Shown here: positions 5,972 to 9,607 of the stretch, piece after piece
Layout of the letters: each line of letters begins with the position of its first letter
Position numbering within the stretch: position 1 is the first letter of the stretch
Origin: Desulfitobacterium sp.
GTDB taxonomy: Bacteria > Bacillota > Desulfitobacteriia > Desulfitobacteriales > Desulfitobacteriaceae
Reading direction: 5' to 3'
Assembly: GCA_012799495.1 (NCBI GenBank)
Contig: JAAZLD010000352.1
Coordinates: 1-9,607, forward strand
Length of the DNA stretch: 9,607 nucleotides
The notes under the pieces: generated by a model
The model's input: the letters and a program-made list of their open reading frames with translations, nothing else
Databases searched by the model: none
Told to the model about the DNA's origin: nothing
Position numbers and translations under genes: made by a program

Positions 5972-7837
5972 TTACTTCTTCCTCTTTGCAAAATAATCGC
6001 TTTGAATTAACCAATCCGCCACTTCCATTCCCTGAATAGCATGTTCCTTCCATTCCTCACTTTTCCCCCTAAAAGTTCCGTTACCGAGAAGAGCATAATC
6101 TCTAGTTGTAGTGAGAAGATTTCTCCCTAAAGCTGTATGAGAGTACTCTTCATAATCGATGCCCAATAAGTAAACAATAGTAGGTAGGATATCGATTTGA
6201 CCACCAGTGGTTTCAATCACCTGGGGTTCCATCCCCTTTTTATAAATCAATAACGGAACTTTACTTGCATCCTCTCGCCAGGCTAGTAAATCATCCTTAG
6301 TTAGGGGCCAATCTTCTTGGATGGATAAAGTGTCTAATTCCGAGGTGTAATATTTATGAATACCACCATGATCCCCATAAAGAACTACTAGAGTATTGTC
6401 CAGAAGTCCCCCCTCATCTAGTTTAGCTAAAAATGTCCCGATCTGTTTATCTACATAATGAAGACTCTGGAAATAACTTCCCAGCTTTGTTTGATCTAAT
6501 TCCGGTGGTAGTTCTAATTCCCGTTTTTCTGGAGGAAGATCAAAAGGGCCATGGCTGGTCATGGTAATTATAAAATCGTAAAAAGGCTCTTTAGTCTCTA
6601 AGATGATGGGGACCATCTGCCTTAGATAGCTCTCATCACTTAAGCCCAGGCCTATTTTTTCTTCCATAACAAAATCTCTGGAGTCGAGGGTTTCATCAAA
6701 ACCCATTTCTGTAAGTGCCTCCACCCAATTCCAATAAGCTGGATTATCAGCATGACTAGCCCGGGTTCTATAACCCCTTTCTTTCAACAACAAAGGAAGG
6801 GAGTTATAAGTATTCTGGGGATAACGGAAGAAGGTACTCCCTCTACGAACGGGATAGAGGGAAGTATTGGCTAAAAGTTCTGCATCAGAGGTGGTACCAG
6901 TCCAAACTTGCTCGTAAAAATTAGGAAAATAGATACTATTAGCCAATAATGAATTTAGATGAGGTGTGATCTCCTGACCATCTATTCTTAAGTTAATCAG
7001 AAAATTCTCCAGGGATTCTACTTGAATAAGGAGCAGATTATGCCCCGCAAAAATCCCTTGTAGTTCTCCTTCTGGTGGAACCTCTTGATGATTCTTATAC
7101 CAATTGGCAATGATTTCTTCTTGCTCCTCTGTTAATTCTATAGTTCGGTTTTCCTTAAAGTACACATAGGCATCATAGAGATGGTAGCCTATGGGGGATA
7201 AATTGCGCATGGTATCAATGGGAGTCCAACAAATCCGAAAGACGATATACCTTTGCCCCTTTTCGACAATATCATAGCGGTAGTGAGCATATGAGATAGA
7301 GCTGATAGATATAGCTAGGATCAGAATAAAAAATAATAGATTACGGCCAATACCTTTCCCTAGTTTTTTATGCCTTAGTAGTATAAAAAGCCCGATTAAA
7401 ATATCAATAAAGAAAATTATATCGTAAGTATGGATTAGGGAAAAGATTGTACTCCCTAAATCCTCTAAGTTAGAGGTTTGGCTTATTAAATGAACTGAAA
7501 GGAAATTTTCAAAGCCCCGATAATAGAGTAAATTAGCAAATAAGAGAAAAGAAAGCAAAGAACTAAGGAAAAGGGTAACCCACATACGAGCTCGCCCTTT
7601 CCACAGTAAAGCTATAGAAAAATAGCTCATAGTGAAAAACAAAGCCATCAAGTTAGTGAGTCTATAGAAAATTACAAAGTAGAAATACCAAGAATTATTC
7701 CAGGTTGTAGTTAGTCCCAAAAAAATCAGGACTTTAGCTAAGCCCCCCAGAGATAAAACCAGCCAAAAAGGATCCGGTAATAGTCGAAAAAGTTTATGAA
7801 GTTTAACTTGCCATGTATTTAGTCCAGATAATTCCAT
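5972..7837 (-). CDS. LTA synthase family membrane phosphoglycerol transferase (sulfatase fold)
   Basis: Likely transfers glycerol-phosphate from phosphatidylglycerol to a cell-envelope acceptor, as in lipoteichoic acid synthesis, acting on the outer face of the membrane. The 621 residues split into about five membrane segments (roughly 24-42, 50-76, 86-105, 138-155, 167-184) and an extracellular catalytic domain. Metal and catalytic residues of S. aureus LtaS are visible: Glu274 (QVESLENF), Thr316 in GTTSDAE, and Asp489-His490 in YGDHGG. Substrate-side residues His362, Asp364, Trp369 and His429 also align. The Arg of the LtaS FWNR motif is replaced by Trp371 (YWNW). ATG 7837 is preceded by AAGGTGAT. 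The gene has its own likely promoter and a strong terminator, so it appears monocistronic. Which LtaS-like subtype (synthase or primase) it is cannot be settled, so no gene symbol is given. Confidence 0.92.
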   Translation of the reverse strand: MELSGLNTWQVKLHKLFRLLPDPFWLVLSLGGLAKVLIFLGLTTTWNNSWYFYFVIFYRLTNLMALFFTMSYFSIALLWKGRARMWVTLFLSSLLSFLLFANLLYYRGFENFLSVHLISQTSNLEDLGSTIFSLIHTYDIIFFIDILIGLFILLRHKKLGKGIGRNLLFFILILAISISSISYAHYRYDIVEKGQRYIVFRICWTPIDTMRNLSPIGYHLYDAYVYFKENRTIELTEEQEEIIANWYKNHQEVPPEGELQGIFAGHNLLLIQVESLENFLINLRIDGQEITPHLNSLLANSIYFPNFYEQVWTGTTSDAELLANTSLYPVRRGSTFFRYPQNTYNSLPLLLKERGYRTRASHADNPAYWNWVEALTEMGFDETLDSRDFVMEEKIGLGLSDESYLRQMVPIILETKEPFYDFIITMTSHGPFDLPPEKRELELPPELDQTKLGSYFQSLHYVDKQIGTFLAKLDEGGLLDNTLVVLYGDHGGIHKYYTSELDTLSIQEDWPLTKDDLLAWREDASKVPLLIYKKGMEPQVIETTGGQIDILPTIVYLLGIDYEEYSHTALGRNLLTTTRDYALLGNGTFRGKSEEWKEHAIQGMEVADWLIQSDYFAKRKK

Positions 7838-7861
7838 ATTATCACCTTACCCATAACTTCT

Positions 7862-7891
7862 ATATTAACATATCTTTCAGGGTTAAGTTAA
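7862..7891 (-). promoter_or_regulatory. Possible sigma-A promoter of the LTA-synthase gene
   Basis: On the minus strand, TTAACT (7891-7886) and TAATAT (7867-7862) are 18 bases apart, with TGT directly before the -10 giving an extended -10. Each box matches consensus at four of six positions. It lies between the preceding gene's terminator and ATG 7837, the only place a promoter for a separate transcript could be. Confidence 0.4.
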
Positions 7892-7894
7892 TTG

Positions 7895-7954
7895 GAAAAT
7901 AAAAAAGAACTGTTGGTCCAATGAACATACTATCATTCATTGGACAACAGTTCT
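7895..7954 (-). terminator. Intrinsic terminator after the HesB-like gene
   Basis: On the minus strand, AGAACTGTTGTCCAATGAA (7954-7936) pairs with TTCATTGGACCAACAGTTCT (7925-7906). This gives a 19-bp stem with one bulged base and a ten-base loop, followed by TTTTTTATTTTC. It begins 29 bases after the HesB-like stop codon. The T-run lies only on the minus-strand side, so it serves the HesB-like gene. Confidence 0.92.
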
Positions 7955-7983
7955 AATATACTTTAATAGTATCTAATTAAGTA

Positions 7984-8316
7984 TTAGCAGCCACATCCTC
8001 CACCACAGCTACTTTCGCAGTCTGGACCAAAATTCTTGGCAAGGCGAATTTCAAAGCCGCCTCCTGCTTCTGTCTCTACGAAGTCAATATAGGCCCCTTC
8101 CAAATACTCGGTAAGTGTGTTGGCAACTATAATAGAAACTCCATGTTCTTCATCCAAAATGTCTATTTCCGTTTTTTCATCTTCCAACGTCATCCCAAAG
8201 CTTGGGCCTCCACATCCAAATCCCGCAAGGTATAATCTAAGATAAGCATTTTCCTTATTCTGAGCTTTTTGAACTTCTTTAACCTTTTGGGCTGCAATCT
8301 CGGATATTTTAACCAT
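7984..8316 (-). CDS. HesB/IscA-like iron-sulfur protein with Cys/Gly tail
   Basis: Small cytoplasmic protein (110 residues) of the A-type Fe-S carrier fold (HesB/IscA), expected to bind iron or an Fe-S cluster and pass it to other proteins. The first conserved Cys is Cys35 in GFGCGGPSFGM. The usual C-terminal CxC is replaced by an extended tail with Cys100, Cys104, Cys108 and Cys110 (ending CESSCGGGCGC). It most resembles the HesB-related subfamily in which some members carry selenocysteine at the first position; here the codon is TGC, an ordinary Cys. Reading is open upstream to 8430, but ATG 8316 has AAGGAG eight bases before it and gives the normal family length and N-terminus (MVKISEIAAQKV). 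It has a likely promoter and a strong terminator. No isc/suf genes adjoin it, so its partner is unknown. Confidence 0.88.
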   Translation of the reverse strand: MVKISEIAAQKVKEVQKAQNKENAYLRLYLAGFGCGGPSFGMTLEDEKTEIDILDEEHGVSIIVANTLTEYLEGAYIDFVETEAGGGFEIRLAKNFGPDCESSCGGGCGC

Positions 8317-8324
8317 AATTACAT

Positions 8325-8330
8325 CTCCTT
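8325..8330 (-). promoter_or_regulatory. Ribosome binding site that fixes the HesB-like start
   Basis: AAGGAG ends eight bases before ATG 8316. The 38 codons upstream in frame show no resemblance to the family and are best read as the untranslated leader. Confidence 0.8.
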
Positions 8331-8409
8331 CTCTAGGCATTTTGACGCTGCAAGATCTATCTTTAAAGGTTGAAACTTTATCTACTAAACTAATTCTCTT
8401 GTTAATTAT

Positions 8410-8438
8410 AATATAACATCGAACAAACATTATGGAAA
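8410..8438 (-). promoter_or_regulatory. Likely sigma-A promoter of the HesB-like gene
   Basis: On the minus strand, TTTCCA (8438-8433; four of six) and TATATT (8415-8410; five of six) are separated by 17 bases, with TG one base before the -10. This predicts a leader of roughly 85 bases. The site lies in the 152-bp gap after guaB, where no clear terminator is visible, so read-through from guaB is also possible. Confidence 0.5.
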
Positions 8439-8468
8439 GGTTATTTTTTGAATATTCTAGAACTTCTC

Positions 8469-9605
8469 TTATTTCATATAATCATCATACATGTTCCTAT
8501 CCTTAAGGAGTACATCATGAGAGCCACCTTCAACAATACTTGTAGCAGATACAAGGGTAATCCGGGCATTTTTTTGTAAATCAGGAATTGAAAGGGTCCC
8601 ACAGTTACACATTGTGGAGCGAATTTTGTTCAAAGTGATATTTACATTATCTTTCAAACTACCTGCATAGGGAACATAGGAGTCTACTCCTTCTTCGAAG
8701 GAAAGGTTTTTATCTCCGCCCATATCATAGCGCTGCCAGTTTTTTGCTCGATTAGAGCCCTCACCCCAATATTCCTTCATATAATTTCCATTAACAATGA
8801 CTCTATTTGTAGGGCTTTCATCAAAACGGGCAAAGTAGCGGCCTAACATCACAAAGTCCGCTCCCATAGCTAAAGCTAGAGTAATATGGTAGTCCAGAAC
8901 AATACCACCATCAGAACAAATTGGAATATAGATACCAGTCTTTTCAAAGTACTCATCCCGTGCTTTTGCCACTTCGATGACAGCTGTAGCTTGACCGCGG
9001 CCAATTCCTTTTTGTTCCCGAGTAATACAAATGGAGCCTCCACCAATACCTACCTTGACAAAATCTGCTCCTGCTTCCGCTAAGAATAAAAATCCTTCCC
9101 GGTCTACTACGTTTCCGGCACCAACTTTTACTGTATCTCCATATTTTTCTCGGATCCATTTAAGGGTAATTCTTTGCCATTCCGTAAAACCTTCGGAAGA
9201 GTCAATACAAAGAACATCTGCTCCAGCGTCAACTAATGCCGGTACTCGCTCTTCATAGTCCCGAGTGTTGATCCCGGCACCAACTACATAGCGCTTTTTG
9301 CTATCTAAAAGTTCAAGTTCGTTTTCTTTATTGGCTTCATAATCTTTACGGAAGACCATAGCTACTAATCTTTGTTCTTTATCAATCAAAGGTAAGCTAT
9401 TTAATTTGTGTTCCCAAATTATATCGTTGGCTTCTTTCAGGGTGGTTTTTTCATCAGCACAAATTAGATCATCGAACTTAGTCATAAATTCTGAAACCTT
9501 AATATCTGGGGACATACGGCTAACACGATAATCCCGACCTGTAACAATCCCCAGCAATTTACCATGGGCTGTACCATCATCTGTTACAGCAACAGTAGAA
9601 TGGCC
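8469..9605 (-). CDS. guaB: IMP dehydrogenase, Tritrichomonas-like type (N-terminus beyond window)
   Basis: Oxidises IMP to XMP with NAD+, the committed step of guanine nucleotide synthesis in the cytoplasm. The 378 codons present start inside the CBS regulatory domain (GHSTVAVTDDGTAHGK, LLGIVTGRDY) and continue through the TIM barrel. About 125 N-terminal residues lie beyond the right edge; an apparent TTG start at 9557 is internal. Visible sites: CIDSSEGFTEW, the catalytic loop GIGGGSICITRE with its nucleophilic Cys, SDGGI, the LGRYFAR phosphate region, the mobile-flap NWQRYDMGG (Arg-Tyr pair), FEEGVDSYVPYAG, and the C-terminal EGGSHD that contributes to the K+ site. The protein resembles the T. 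foetus enzyme far more than the usual bacterial form (PGSICTTR). It ends 152 bp before the HesB-like gene and is probably a separate unit. Confidence 0.97.
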   Translation of the reverse strand, partial: GHSTVAVTDDGTAHGKLLGIVTGRDYRVSRMSPDIKVSEFMTKFDDLICADEKTTLKEANDIIWEHKLNSLPLIDKEQRLVAMVFRKDYEANKENELELLDSKKRYVVGAGINTRDYEERVPALVDAGADVLCIDSSEGFTEWQRITLKWIREKYGDTVKVGAGNVVDREGFLFLAEAGADFVKVGIGGGSICITREQKGIGRGQATAVIEVAKARDEYFEKTGIYIPICSDGGIVLDYHITLALAMGADFVMLGRYFARFDESPTNRVIVNGNYMKEYWGEGSNRAKNWQRYDMGGDKNLSFEEGVDSYVPYAGSLKDNVNITLNKIRSTMCNCGTLSIPDLQKNARITLVSATSIVEGGSHDVLLKDRNMYDDYMK

Positions 9606-9607
9606 GG

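Noticed and set aside
8317..8430. Longer 148-residue reading of the HesB-like gene
   Set aside because: The extra codons cover the promoter and leader region and look unlike the family. ATG 8316 has a strong ribosome site.
8440..8468. Terminator for guaB at the GAATATTC palindrome
   Set aside because: The A/T-only stem is too short and weak, and the following run is A-rich rather than T-rich on the transcribed sense.
9555..9557. TTG as the start of the IMP dehydrogenase gene
   Set aside because: The frame stays open to the window edge, and the residues upstream continue the CBS domain, so this TTG is internal.

Overview
This window looks like chromosomal DNA from a low-GC Gram-positive bacterium, most likely a Clostridia-type Firmicute. 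The evidence is A/T-rich composition, strong purine-rich ribosome binding sites, a lipoteichoic-acid-synthase family enzyme, Bacillus-like glycogen enzymes, and a HesB-like protein of a kind known from anaerobes. Genus cannot be fixed from sequence alone. All six genes lie on the minus strand, so transcription runs from high to low coordinates. The genes at both edges are incomplete.

In transcription order: (1) IMP dehydrogenase (guaB), entering from the right edge without its N-terminus and ending at 8469; (2) a 110-residue HesB/IscA-like protein with a cysteine/glycine tail (7984-8316), with its own likely promoter and a strong intrinsic terminator at 7895-7954; (3) a 621-residue LTA-synthase family membrane phosphoglycerol transferase (5972-7837), with a likely promoter and a 17-bp-stem terminator at 5867-5914; (4) a 387-bp non-coding stretch full of short tandem repeats; (5) a glycogen cluster, glgB (3590-5584), glgP (1078-3522) and glgA (from 1050 leftwards off the window).

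The glycogen genes are closely spaced (67 and 27 bp gaps) and probably co-transcribed. GlgA would elongate alpha-1,4-glucan, GlgB would insert alpha-1,6 branches, and GlgP would release glucose-1-phosphate. The ADP-glucose-forming enzyme (GlgC/GlgD) is not in the window. The other three genes (purine synthesis, Fe-S handling, cell envelope) look like separate units with no evident functional link to glycogen.

The most unusual material is around the start of glgB. An 18-19 nt tandem array has an inverted partner copy that could form alternative hairpins. A 12-nt tandem array runs from the leader into the coding region and makes a Lys/Asn/Gln/Val-rich N-terminal extension. A 15-nt degenerate array overlaps the upstream gene's terminator. 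Some enzymes also differ at usually conserved positions: GlgA lacks the Asp after its KTGGL motif and has a shortened inter-domain segment, and the LTA-synthase homologue has Trp where LtaS has a phosphate-contacting Arg. No convincing new multi-gene system was found.
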